From the NCBI RefSeq assembly GCF_001447155.2, contig NZ_CP014754.1, positions 3,596,001 to 3,660,000 on the forward strand: a stretch of 64,000 nucleotides of DNA, read 5' to 3'. Each line of letters begins with the position of its first letter. The first letter of the stretch is position 1. Source of the stretch: Marinobacter sp. LQ44. GTDB lineage: Bacteria; Pseudomonadota; Gammaproteobacteria; Pseudomonadales; Oleiphilaceae. This document shows positions 17,116 through 26,053 of this stretch, in pieces. The notes under the pieces were generated by a model. The model searched no databases, was not told where the DNA came from, and saw only the letters and a program-made list of their open reading frames with translations. Made by a program: the position numbers and the translations under genes.

Positions 17116-19842
17116 ATGATGACCAGCAAGGAACTTCCCCTCCGACAGCTTCTGCAATTACGCCACGCCTGGATAGCCTGGCTTGTGTTCTTTGTTGCCG
17201 TTGCTACCACCCTGCTTCTCTGGCAGGTGTCAATACGCCTTGTGGAAGACCGCACCGAGGCCCACTTTCGAACCCAGTCTCTGCAGCTGAAAAGCGCTAT
17301 TGAAGAGCGGCTGCTCAATTATGAGCAGGTGCTGGCAGGCAGTTCCGGTCTGTTCTCGGTAGCCGGGGAGGTAACCCGGGATCAGTGGCGGGAGTATGTC
17401 GAGAAAGTGGATATCGACCGTTACTACCCGGGTATTCAGGGTATCGGGTTTGTGCAGCGGATTGGGGTTCGGGATATGGCCGATCATATCGCTTCGGTGC
17501 GGGCCGAAGGTGTCTATAACTATCTGGTCAAGCCGCTCGGCACAGGCCCGTTCTATTACCCCATGGTGTACCTGGAACCGGGCACAGATCGCAACCGCAG
17601 GGCGCTGGGTTACGATGCCTTCAGTGATCCCATCCACCGGGTAGCAATGGAAAAGGCACGGGATGATGCCGTACCTACCGTGACGGGTAAGGTGGTTCTG
17701 GTTCAGGAGTCGCTGGCGGAAGATCAGGCCGGCTTCCTGATGTACTACCCGGTATACCAGGGCGGAGAAATTCCGGACATTCGCGCAGAGCGGCGGATGA
17801 TGCTGTCTGGTTATGTGTTCAGTGCTTTCCGGATGAACAACCTGATTGATGGCATTGTCGGCCTTATCTCTCCCTTTCTTGACGTGCGGATCTACGACAG
17901 TGGCGTGGTGGCCCGGGACACCTTGATGTATGGATCCAACCTGGGGTCCCTGGATAACGAATTCAGTTTTGAAATGAGCCAGACCATCTCCCACGGTGGC
18001 CGGGACTGGCTGTTGCAAACCCGTTCAACACCTGCCTTCGACTTTCTGGCGGCAGACCCTCGCCCACCGATTGTGCTGGGGTCTGGGTTGGCCATCAGTG
18101 CTTTATTGTGCCTGTTCGTATTGGCGCTGATCCGATCCCGCCTGATCGCTCAGATCAGCGCTGGCCGTTACCGGGCCATTACCGAAGGAGCTGCCAATGT
18201 CACGCTGGTGATGGATCGCGGTGGCGAGCCGCTTTATGCCAGTCCGTCCAGCCGGGACATCCTGGGCTTCGACCCCGACAAGGTCCATTCCATGCAGCTG
18301 GAAGCCCAGGTGCATCCGGACGACCTTCCCCTGCTGCAACGCGGTTTTGCTGAATCCATGCGCGCGCCGGGCAAACAGATGCCGGTCGTCCGGGCGCGTA
18401 TCCGGGATGCTGAGGGCCAGTGGCGTGACATGGAGGGCACCTATACCGCCATGTTGTCGGTGCCTGGTGTTAATGGTGTGGTACTGAGCCTGCGGGACCT
18501 GACCCAGCTCAAGGCAGCCCAATCCGAGTTGCATCGCCTGGCGTTCTACGATCCGCTCACCGGGCTGGCAAACCGTCAGTTGTTCAGGGACCGTCTGAAC
18601 CACGTGGTACGTCGGAGTCGCCGCAGTGGTGAACCGGCGGCGCTGATGTTCCTGGATCTCGATGGTTTCAAGCGTATTAACGACACTCTGGGGCACGACG
18701 CCGGGGACGAGCTGCTGAAACAGGTGGCACTGTGGCTGGAAGGCTGTGTGCGTGAGGAAGACTCGGTGGCCCGCCTCGGGGGGGATGAATTTGTGGTGCT
18801 GTTGTCCCAGATCAGCGGCCCGGATGCCGCCGGCAAGGTGGCAGAGTCCATACTCCGCCGCCTGTGTCAGCGAATACGCCTGAACGACCACGAAGTGGGC
18901 ATCACCGTGAGTATTGGCATCACCATGATTCCGCATGATAGCGAGGATGCCGGCACCCTGATGAAATACGCCGATCTGGCCATGTACCGGGCCAAGGAGC
19001 TGGGTCGCAATACCTACCAGTTCTTCACCCCTGCCATGAATATCAAGGCCGCCCGGCGCCTGTTGCAGCAGGAAGAGCTGGCCACGGCCCTGGATGGCGA
19101 CCGGTTTGTTCTGCATTATCAGCCAAAGATCGACCTCGTCAGCCAGCGGGTGATTGGCGTGGAAGCGTTCCTGCGTTGGCACCACCCGGAAAAGGGACTG
19201 GTTTCGGCGCAGCAGTTCATCAACCTGGCGGAAGAGACCGGCCTGATCGTCCGGCTGGGCGAGCTCGCCCTGCGGCAAGCGTGTATTCAGGTGCAGGCCC
19301 TGGAACGGGCCGGCTTTGAATCCCTGAAGATGGCGGTGAACCTGTCGGTGCGACAGCTGACCGATTCCGGTTTCCTGGACATGATTCGTCAGGTCATTAC
19401 GGAAACCGGCGTGTCGCCGGAGCGCCTGGAGCTGGAAATGCCGGCAGAGTTGTTGAACGAAGACCCTCGCATGCTGCGTGAACTGCTGGTGTCACTGAAT
19501 GACCTGGGGGTTTGCCTGATATTGGATGATTTCGGGACTGGGTCCTGCTCCCTGGTGGCACTGCAGCAACTGCCGCTGGATGTCATCAAGATTGATCATC
19601 GGTTCATCCGGGACATCCCCTACAATGTCAGTGCCACCGATGTGGCGTCTGCGGTGATTGCGCTGGCGAAGAAGCTGCACCTGACCGTGGTAGCCGAGGG
19701 CGTGGAAACTCTGCAGCAGCTGACTTTCCTGAAATCCGCCGGTTGCGCCCAGTGCCAGGGCAATCTGTTCAGCTACCCGCTGGACGAAGACGCGTTGATT
19801 GGGTTCCTGATCCGGCAGTACGAGAAGCCGCTTATTTCCTGA
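17116..19842 (+). CDS. Membrane CHASE-PAS-GGDEF-EAL signalling protein
   Basis: A 908-residue predicted cyclic-di-GMP enzyme. A membrane helix (about residues 20-39) and a second (about 318-338) flank a periplasmic CHASE sensor domain. Next come a PAS domain (about 350-460), GGDEF (RLGGDEFVVLL near 552, intact) and an EAL-type domain (about 660-900). The EAL signature reads EAF. Other catalytic features of EAL domains remain (NLSVRQ, LDDFGTG, IKIDHRF, AEGVET), though the usual E-I-T-E segment is changed to E-L-E-M-P-A-E. The diguanylate cyclase is probably active; phosphodiesterase activity is less certain. It is probably monocistronic. Two consecutive ATG codons are possible starts. Confidence 0.9.
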   Translation: MMTSKELPLRQLLQLRHAWIAWLVFFVAVATTLLLWQVSIRLVEDRTEAHFRTQSLQLKSAIEERLLNYEQVLAGSSGLFSVAGEVTRDQWREYVEKVDIDRYYPGIQGIGFVQRIGVRDMADHIASVRAEGVYNYLVKPLGTGPFYYPMVYLEPGTDRNRRALGYDAFSDPIHRVAMEKARDDAVPTVTGKVVLVQESLAEDQAGFLMYYPVYQGGEIPDIRAERRMMLSGYVFSAFRMNNLIDGIVGLISPFLDVRIYDSGVVARDTLMYGSNLGSLDNEFSFEMSQTISHGGRDWLLQTRSTPAFDFLAADPRPPIVLGSGLAISALLCLFVLALIRSRLIAQISAGRYRAITEGAANVTLVMDRGGEPLYASPSSRDILGFDPDKVHSMQLEAQVHPDDLPLLQRGFAESMRAPGKQMPVVRARIRDAEGQWRDMEGTYTAMLSVPGVNGVVLSLRDLTQLKAAQSELHRLAFYDPLTGLANRQLFRDRLNHVVRRSRRSGEPAALMFLDLDGFKRINDTLGHDAGDELLKQVALWLEGCVREEDSVARLGGDEFVVLLSQISGPDAAGKVAESILRRLCQRIRLNDHEVGITVSIGITMIPHDSEDAGTLMKYADLAMYRAKELGRNTYQFFTPAMNIKAARRLLQQEELATALDGDRFVLHYQPKIDLVSQRVIGVEAFLRWHHPEKGLVSAQQFINLAEETGLIVRLGELALRQACIQVQALERAGFESLKMAVNLSVRQLTDSGFLDMIRQVITETGVSPERLELEMPAELLNEDPRMLRELLVSLNDLGVCLILDDFGTGSCSLVALQQLPLDVIKIDHRFIRDIPYNVSATDVASAVIALAKKLHLTVVAEGVETLQQLTFLKSAGCAQCQGNLFSYPLDEDALIGFLIRQYEKPLIS

Positions 19843-19939
19843 TCATGGCAATAGCGGCCGGTAACCGGTAAAATCACGCCGTTCCCGGACCCGGTAGCGG
19901 CCATTCCGGGCTCAACCCTACGTCTTATATGAGTAATCA

Positions 19940-21748
19940 TTGTCTGTGACTGAACTGAGCCGAATCCGTAACTTTTCCATTATTGCCCACATTGACCACG
20001 GTAAATCCACACTGGCGGATCGTTTTATCCAGATATGCGGTGGCCTGACGGACCGCGAAATGGCCGAACAAGTGCTTGACTCCATGGACCTGGAGCGGGA
20101 ACGGGGCATTACCATCAAGGCCCAGAGCGTAACGCTCAACTACACCGCCAGAGACGGTGAAACCTACAAGTTGAATTTCATCGACACCCCCGGCCACGTG
20201 GATTTTTCCTATGAGGTATCCCGTTCCCTCTACGCCTGTGAAGGTGCGCTTCTGGTGGTAGATGCAGGCCAGGGTGTGGAAGCCCAGTCGGTAGCCAATT
20301 GTTATACCGCCATTGAGCAGGGGCTTGAGGTGGTGCCGGTACTGAACAAGATGGACCTACCCCAGGCGGAGCCGGAGCGGGTGGCGGCGGAAATTGAGGA
20401 CATCATCGGCATTGAAGCCGCCGATGCTGTACGCTGCAGTGCCAAGAGTGGTCTGGGCGTGGAAGATGTACTTGAGGATCTGATCAAGAAGATTCCGCCA
20501 CCGAAGGGTGACCGCAGTGCGCCTCTGCAGGCGCTGATTATCGATTCCTGGTTCGATAACTATCTGGGCGTGGTATCCCTGGTTCGGGTGACCGAGGGCG
20601 TTCTGCGCAAAGGCGACAAGATTGTCATCAAATCCACCAGAAAAGCCTGGAATGCAGATAAGGTGGGTATCTTTAATCCGAAACCCACAGACACCGATGT
20701 TCTGGAAGCCGGTGACGTAGGCTTTGTGGTGGCGGGTATCAAGGATATTCACGGCGCGCCGGTGGGCGATACCATCGTGCATCAGAAGTTCGCCGACGAA
20801 ACTCCGATGCTGCCGGGCTTCAAGAAGGTTCAGCCGCAGGTTTACGCGGGCCTGTTCCCGGTCAGCGCTGACGATTATGACGACTTCCGGGATGCCCTGG
20901 AAAAGCTGACGCTGAACGACGCCTCCCTGTTTTTTGAGCCAGAGAATTCTGACGCCCTCGGTTTCGGGTTCCGCTGTGGTTTCCTGGGCATGCTGCACAT
21001 GGAAATTATCCAGGAGCGACTGGAGCGTGAGTACGATATCGATCTGATTACCACGGCGCCCACGGTAATCTATGAAGTCATTACCAAACAGGGTGAGACC
21101 CTGTCGGTGGACAACCCCTCGCGGCTTCCGGATATTGGCTCTATTGAGGAAATGCGTGAGCCCATTGTCGAGGCGAATATCCTGGTGCCCCAGGAACACC
21201 TGGGTAACGTTATTGCCCTGTGTGAAGAGAAGCGGGGTGTTCAGAAGAACATGCACTTTATGTCCACCCAGGTTCAGCTCACCTACGAGTTGCCGATGGC
21301 GGAAGTGGTGATGGATTTCTTCGATCGGATCAAATCAGCCAGTCGTGGTTTCGCTTCTCTGGATTACCACTTTGTGCGGTTCCAGCAGGCCAATCTGGTT
21401 CGACTGGACGTGTTGATTAACGGTGAACGGGTCGACGCCCTGGCTCTGATCGTTCATCGGGATCTGGCGCATCGCAAGGGACGCCAGCTGATCGAGAAGA
21501 TGAAAGAGCTGATTCCCAGGCAGATGTTTGATATCGCCATCCAGGCGGCAATCGGAACCCAGGTGGTGTCACGGGTTACGGTCAAGGCATTGCGCAAGAA
21601 CGTTACCGCCAAGTGTTACGGTGGGGACGTCAGCCGGAAGAAGAAACTGCTTCAGAAGCAGAAAGAAGGTAAAAAACGTATGAAGCAACTGGGCAATGTC
21701 GAGGTGCCTCAGGAAGCGTTTCTTGCTGTATTGAAAGTGGATAACTAA
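19940..21748 (+). CDS. lepA: Elongation factor 4 (LepA), translational GTPase
   Basis: Ribosome-bound GTPase implicated in initiation/30S maturation and in translation under stress. G-domain motifs are intact: AHIDHGKST (P-loop), the DTPGH Walker B box, and NKMD. The C-terminal LepA-specific domain ends with a lysine-rich [19 protein letters not shown]. The start is TTG 19940 (GAG 7 bases upstream, 602 residues) or GTG 19946 (closest to the pseudomonad N terminus). lepB follows 15 bases downstream, the conserved lepA-lepB unit. Confidence 0.96.
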   Translation: MSVTELSRIRNFSIIAHIDHGKSTLADRFIQICGGLTDREMAEQVLDSMDLERERGITIKAQSVTLNYTARDGETYKLNFIDTPGHVDFSYEVSRSLYACEGALLVVDAGQGVEAQSVANCYTAIEQGLEVVPVLNKMDLPQAEPERVAAEIEDIIGIEAADAVRCSAKSGLGVEDVLEDLIKKIPPPKGDRSAPLQALIIDSWFDNYLGVVSLVRVTEGVLRKGDKIVIKSTRKAWNADKVGIFNPKPTDTDVLEAGDVGFVVAGIKDIHGAPVGDTIVHQKFADETPMLPGFKKVQPQVYAGLFPVSADDYDDFRDALEKLTLNDASLFFEPENSDALGFGFRCGFLGMLHMEIIQERLEREYDIDLITTAPTVIYEVITKQGETLSVDNPSRLPDIGSIEEMREPIVEANILVPQEHLGNVIALCEEKRGVQKNMHFMSTQVQLTYELPMAEVVMDFFDRIKSASRGFASLDYHFVRFQQANLVRLDVLINGERVDALALIVHRDLAHRKGRQLIEKMKELIPRQMFDIAIQAAIGTQVVSRVTVKALRKNVTAKCYGGDVSRKKKLLQKQKEGKKRMKQLGNVEVPQEAFLAVLKVDN

Positions 21749-21763
21749 AACTAAGGCTCCCGG

Positions 21764-22552
21764 ATGGATATTGATTTTCCGCTGGTACTGGTGGTTCTGA
21801 CCTTCGCGACCGGATTGATCTGGCTGGCGGATAAAGTGTTTTTCAGCAAACGGCGCCAGGCAGCCGGCCCAGACGTTGGCGGTGCCACGTCTGATGAAGC
21901 TGCCGAGACCAGTGAACCCTGGTTGGTCGACCTGAGCCGATCGTTCTTCCCGGTGCTGGCCATTGTTCTGGTGCTTCGTTCGTTTCTGGTAGAACCCTTT
22001 CAGATTCCCTCCGGTTCGATGCTGCCGACCCTCGAGGTTGGTGACTTTATTCTGGTAAACAAGTACGCCTATGGGCTTCGGCTGCCAGTGGCCGGCACCA
22101 AGGTGGTGTCAATAGGTGATCCCGAGCGTGGTGATGTTATGGTGTTTCGTTATCCGGAGGATGGCGCCACCAACTACATCAAGCGAGTGATTGGTTTGCC
22201 GGGTGACCGGGTGCGCTATCGCGATAAACAGCTGTTTATCAATGATGAACCGGTGGCCAGGGAGTTTGTGGCCCGGCTTCCGCCCATGGAGCGCTGGCGT
22301 GAGGAAGTGGGCGGTGTGGAGCACGATGTGTATCTGACCCTGGGCCGGGTTGCCGGCAACGGGGAAGGTGAATGGCTGGTGCCTGAGGGCCACTACTTTG
22401 TCATGGGGGATAACCGGGACAACAGTAACGACAGCCGGTTCTGGGGCACTGTTCCTGATGAACTTGTGGTCGGGAAGGCGTTCGCCATCTGGATGCACTG
22501 GAAATCGCTGACAAGTCTGCCATCTTTTGACCGAGTGGGTAGCATAGACTAA
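21764..22552 (+). CDS. lepB: Signal peptidase I
   Basis: Inner-membrane protease that cleaves Sec/Tat signal peptides. An N-terminal membrane helix (about residues 3-23) and a second (about 62-78) precede the periplasmic catalytic domain. The nucleophile Ser is in PSGSMLPTL near residue 86 and the general base Lys in NYIKRVIGLPGD near 140. The box GDNRDNSNDSRFWG near residue 210 is typical. The 262-residue length is near the norm. It is in the lepA-lepB-rnc-era-recO-pdxJ operon. Confidence 0.95.
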   Translation: MDIDFPLVLVVLTFATGLIWLADKVFFSKRRQAAGPDVGGATSDEAAETSEPWLVDLSRSFFPVLAIVLVLRSFLVEPFQIPSGSMLPTLEVGDFILVNKYAYGLRLPVAGTKVVSIGDPERGDVMVFRYPEDGATNYIKRVIGLPGDRVRYRDKQLFINDEPVAREFVARLPPMERWREEVGGVEHDVYLTLGRVAGNGEGEWLVPEGHYFVMGDNRDNSNDSRFWGTVPDELVVGKAFAIWMHWKSLTSLPSFDRVGSID

Positions 22553-22574
22553 CCCCGTTGTGCCGGAGACAAAC

Positions 22575-22964
22575 ATGATGAAAAAGAATAATCCCGTCGG
22601 ATTGCAGCAGCAGGGCGGCAGCGCTCTGACCATGCTGATTGTGGCGCTGTTTTTTGGCAGTCTGCTGGCCCTGGGGCTGAAAATTGGCCCCGCTTATCTG
22701 GACGATTTTACCATTCAGGAAGCACTGGAAGGCCTTGATGGCACCGAGGGTTTGTCGCGTATGGGGCCGGCGGAAGTGCGCAACCTGATCAACCGGCGGT
22801 TGAGCGTCAATAACATTAGAGGTTTTGACGCCAAGCAGATCAGCGTTGAGAAAAATGGCGAGTTCGTGGTCATCAAGGTGGACTACGAGGTTCGCAACCA
22901 CCTATTCGGAAACGTGGACACCATCGTTCATTTCCAGCACGAGTATGAGTTAAAGGGACAGTGA
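22575..22964 (+). CDS. DUF4845-type small membrane protein
   Basis: A 129-residue protein with one N-terminal hydrophobic segment (about residues 15-37, preceded by [20 protein letters not shown], reminiscent of prepilin-like or anchor segments) and a small extracytoplasmic domain. It is conserved between lepB and rnc in Pseudomonas and relatives and is usually annotated as DUF4845. The function is unknown. I chose ATG 22575 because GGAG lies 6 bases upstream; an upstream GTG at 22560 lacks one. The stop overlaps the rnc GTG start. Confidence 0.85.
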   Translation: MMKKNNPVGLQQQGGSALTMLIVALFFGSLLALGLKIGPAYLDDFTIQEALEGLDGTEGLSRMGPAEVRNLINRRLSVNNIRGFDAKQISVEKNGEFVVIKVDYEVRNHLFGNVDTIVHFQHEYELKGQ

Positions 22965-23650
22965 GTTCACAACCAGATCTGGATCAATTACAGCGTCGTA
23001 TCGGATACATCTTCAAGGAACCCGAGCGGTTGCTGTTGGCCCTGACCCACAGAAGTTACGGGAACCAGAACAATGAGCGCCTGGAGTTCCTTGGGGATTC
23101 CATCGTTAATATGGTCATTGCAGAGCACTTGTATCTGCACTTCGAGAAAGCCCGGGAAGGCCAGTTGAGCCGGCTCCGGGCGCGGATGGTCAAAGGCGTG
23201 ACGCTCGCCGAGATCGGTCGCGAGTTCCAGCTGGGGCAGTATCTCCGGCTGGGCTCGGGAGAACTCAAAAGTGGAGGATATCGGCGCGAGTCGATTCTGG
23301 CAGATGCGGTGGAGTCCATTATTGGTGCCATCTATCTGGACAGCGATTTTCATACCTGCCGCGAGCAGGTACTGCGCTGGTTCGAGCATCGCCTGGCCAA
23401 TCTGGATATTCAGGACACCCAGAAAGATCCGAAAACCCGGTTGCAGGAATACCTGCAATCCCGGCAGTTCCCGCTGCCCCGTTATGAAGTGATTTCAGTG
23501 GATGGTGAAGCCCATGAGCAGACGTTCCACGTCTCCTGTGCCTTGCCCTCGCTGGACCGAAAGACCAGTGGCACCGGCAGCAGTCGCCGCATCGCAGAGC
23601 AGCAGGCTGCCCGTAATGCCCTCAAGCAATTGGGCGTGGAGAACTCCTGA
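22961..23650 (+). CDS. rnc: Ribonuclease III
   Basis: Endoribonuclease for double-stranded RNA that processes rRNA precursors and some mRNAs. The signature [20 protein letters not shown] near residues 35-54 holds metal-binding acidic residues. The second acidic site is in [16 protein letters not shown] near 117-132. A double-stranded-RNA-binding domain forms the C-terminal third. GTG start overlapping the previous stop (GTGA); its own stop overlaps the era start (TGATG). Confidence 0.95.
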   Translation: MSSQPDLDQLQRRIGYIFKEPERLLLALTHRSYGNQNNERLEFLGDSIVNMVIAEHLYLHFEKAREGQLSRLRARMVKGVTLAEIGREFQLGQYLRLGSGELKSGGYRRESILADAVESIIGAIYLDSDFHTCREQVLRWFEHRLANLDIQDTQKDPKTRLQEYLQSRQFPLPRYEVISVDGEAHEQTFHVSCALPSLDRKTSGTGSSRRIAEQQAARNALKQLGVENS

Positions 23651-24567
23651 TGAACGATATTACCCGCCCAGAAGATCCGGACAGCCGTTGCGGCTTCGTG
23701 GCTATTGTTGGCCGGCCGAACGTGGGCAAGTCCACGCTTCTGAACCATATCCTGGGGCAGAAACTGAGTATCACCTCCCGCAAACCCCAGACCACCCGAC
23801 ACCAGGTGCTGGGTATCAAGACAGACGGACCGGTGCAGGCCATCTATGTGGACACCCCCGGCATGCACGAAGACGAGCCCCGTGCGCTGAACCGTTATAT
23901 GAACAAAGCGGCCTCTTCGGCGCTGATTGATGTAGACGTGGTGGTGTTCGTGGTGGACCAGCTGGCGTGGACCACCGCCGATGACATGGTGCTGGAGAAA
24001 CTGTCGCGGTTGACATGCCCGGTTATCCTCGCGGTTAACAAGGTGGACAAGGTTGAGAACCGGGACAAGCTGCTGCCGCACCTTGAGGCACTGTCCAAAA
24101 AGCGGGAATTCGCCGAAATTATCCCGTTGTCGGCGCTCAAAGAAACCAACCTCCAGCCTTTGCAGGACGCTGTGGGACGTTTCCTGCCCCAGAGTGTGCA
24201 CTTTTACCCCGATGACCAGATTACGGATCGCAGCGAGCGCTTCATGGCGTCGGAGATGGTGCGGGAAAAAATTACCCGCCAGCTGGGCGCGGAATTGCCG
24301 TATTCCGTGGCAGTGGAGATCGAGGAGTTCAAGCACGAGGGTAAAACCCTGCATGTCTCGGCCTTGATTCTGGTGGAACGGGAAGGCCAGAAGAAGATCA
24401 TTATCGGTGACAAGGGCGAGCGCCTGCGCCGCATTGGTCAGGAAGCCCGTGTGGATATGGAGCGCATGTTTGGCTCCAAGGTTATGTTACGTTTATGGGT
24501 GAAGGTAAAGCGCGGCTGGGCAGACAGCGACCGGGCATTGAAAAGCCTTGGCATGAGCGATTTCTGA
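23650..24567 (+). CDS. era: Ribosome-assembly GTPase Era
   Basis: Essential GTPase that binds the 3' end of 16S rRNA during 30S maturation. G motifs: [18 protein letters not shown] (G1), the TTRH switch (G2), DTPGMHE (G3), NKVDKVE (G4). The C-terminal KH domain contains [20 protein letters not shown]. The 305 residues match the family. It is translationally coupled to rnc by a one-base overlap; the pair functions in rRNA processing. Confidence 0.96.
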   Translation: MNDITRPEDPDSRCGFVAIVGRPNVGKSTLLNHILGQKLSITSRKPQTTRHQVLGIKTDGPVQAIYVDTPGMHEDEPRALNRYMNKAASSALIDVDVVVFVVDQLAWTTADDMVLEKLSRLTCPVILAVNKVDKVENRDKLLPHLEALSKKREFAEIIPLSALKETNLQPLQDAVGRFLPQSVHFYPDDQITDRSERFMASEMVREKITRQLGAELPYSVAVEIEEFKHEGKTLHVSALILVEREGQKKIIIGDKGERLRRIGQEARVDMERMFGSKVMLRLWVKVKRGWADSDRALKSLGMSDF

Positions 24568-24574
24568 GGCCGTT

Positions 24575-25315
24575 ATGAAGGGAGCGGTGCAGCAGGAGCC
24601 CGCTTATGTGATTCACCGGCGCCCCTGGCGGGAAACCGCCTTGCTGGTGGATCTGTTTACCCTGAACCATGGCCGTATGAGCCTGGTGGCGCGCGGCGCC
24701 AACAGCGCTAAAAGTCCCCTCAAAGCCCAGTTGCAGCCCTTCCAACCATTGTTGGTAGACTGGACCGGCAAAAGTGACCTGAAAACACTGGTGCAGCTTG
24801 AAGTCCGATCAGCACCGCTGCTCTCGCAAACCCGTGCTTTGTACAGCGGCCTCTACATCAACGAATTGCTGCAGCGCATTCTGCCACCGGCAGACCCTCA
24901 TCCCACCCTGTTTGCCAGTTACATAGAAAGCCTGCAGGCTCTCGGGTCACTGGCGGTCAAGACCGATGTGGAGCCGATCTTGCGGCACTTTGAGCGGGCG
25001 TTTGCAGGCGCCCTCGGGTATGACTTTGCCTGGGATGAAGCCACCGATACCGGCTTGCCAGTGGAGGCTGGTGGTTACTACGGTTATGATCCGGTTCAGG
25101 GTATTGTGTCTGCTGCTGCCACCGGGGTTCGCCTGCAGCAGATCCCGGGCGAGGCGTTACTGGCCCTGGCCGGTGGCGACTTCACCGGTGAGGTGCCGCG
25201 CAGGGCAGCCAAGCGGGTCATGCGCGTTCTGGTGGATTATCTGTTGCAGGGTAAACCTTTGCACAGCCGCAACCTGTTCAGCCATTCAGTTTCATCATCA
25301 GGGAGAACCCCATGA
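24575..25315 (+). CDS. recO: DNA repair protein RecO
   Basis: Loads RecA on SSB-coated DNA in the RecF pathway and anneals strands. The N-terminal OB-fold region ([20 protein letters not shown] and [13 protein letters not shown]) and helical C-terminal domain fit the family; proteobacterial members typically lack the four zinc cysteines, and none are seen here. The 246 residues are normal. It overlaps pdxJ by four bases (ATGA). Confidence 0.92.
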   Translation: MKGAVQQEPAYVIHRRPWRETALLVDLFTLNHGRMSLVARGANSAKSPLKAQLQPFQPLLVDWTGKSDLKTLVQLEVRSAPLLSQTRALYSGLYINELLQRILPPADPHPTLFASYIESLQALGSLAVKTDVEPILRHFERAFAGALGYDFAWDEATDTGLPVEAGGYYGYDPVQGIVSAAATGVRLQQIPGEALLALAGGDFTGEVPRRAAKRVMRVLVDYLLQGKPLHSRNLFSHSVSSSGRTP

Positions 25316-26046
25316 ATTCCAGAGTGTTGCTCGGTGTGAATATTGACCATGTAGCTACATTACGCCAGGCCCGGGGCACCCGCTACCCAGACCCGGTTCA
25401 GGCGGCACTGGTGGCCGAGGAAGCGGGGGCCGATGGCATTACCATTCACCCCCGGGAAGACCGCCGGCACATCCAGGACAGAGACGTACTGCTGCTGAGG
25501 GAAATCCTGCAGACCAAGATGAACCTGGAAATGGCGGTCACCGATGCCATGCTGGCCTTTGCCGAACAGGTGCGGCCGGAGTGTGTCTGCCTGGTGCCTG
25601 AGAAACGCGAAGAATTGACCACCGAGGGTGGGCTGGATGTCGACGGTCAGGAAGAGCGTGTGGCCAAGGCCTGCGACCGGCTGGCAAAGATTGGGGCCGA
25701 AGTGTCACTGTTCATTGACCCGGACCCAGTGCAGATAGACGCCGCTGTGCGCTGTGGTGCGCCGGTTGTCGAGCTGCACACCGGCGAATACGCAGAAGCA
25801 CAGGACCCGGCTGTTCGGGAAAAAGCGTTCAAACAGCTGGCCGATGCCGTAACCTATGCCCGCAAAAAAGGGCTGATTGTGAACGCCGGCCACGGCCTGC
25901 ATTATCACAACACCGAGCGGGTGGCGGCGATTCCCGGCATTAACGAATTGAACATCGGCCACGCCATTGTGGCCAGGGCGGTGTTCACCGGCCTGAAAGA
26001 GGCGGTTCGGGAGATGCGCGCCATTCTTGAACGCGCCCGGCCCTGA
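25312..26046 (+). CDS. pdxJ: Pyridoxine 5'-phosphate synthase
   Basis: Condenses 1-deoxyxylulose 5-phosphate with 3-amino-2-oxopropyl phosphate to give pyridoxine 5'-phosphate (DXP-dependent vitamin B6 route). Family motifs are visible: [17 protein letters not shown] at the N terminus, [12 protein letters not shown] near residue 43, and [16 protein letters not shown] near the C terminus. The length is 244 residues. Last gene of the lepA operon; it converges on barA with only 7 bases between stops. Confidence 0.95.
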   Translation: MNSRVLLGVNIDHVATLRQARGTRYPDPVQAALVAEEAGADGITIHPREDRRHIQDRDVLLLREILQTKMNLEMAVTDAMLAFAEQVRPECVCLVPEKREELTTEGGLDVDGQEERVAKACDRLAKIGAEVSLFIDPDPVQIDAAVRCGAPVVELHTGEYAEAQDPAVREKAFKQLADAVTYARKKGLIVNAGHGLHYHNTERVAAIPGINELNIGHAIVARAVFTGLKEAVREMRAILERARP

Positions 26047-26053
26047 ACCTGTC

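Noticed and set aside
17097..17303. A small frame overlapping the start of the CHASE-GGDEF-EAL gene
   Set aside because: It is out of frame with the large gene, which has strong domain support from residue 1, and encodes no recognisable product.
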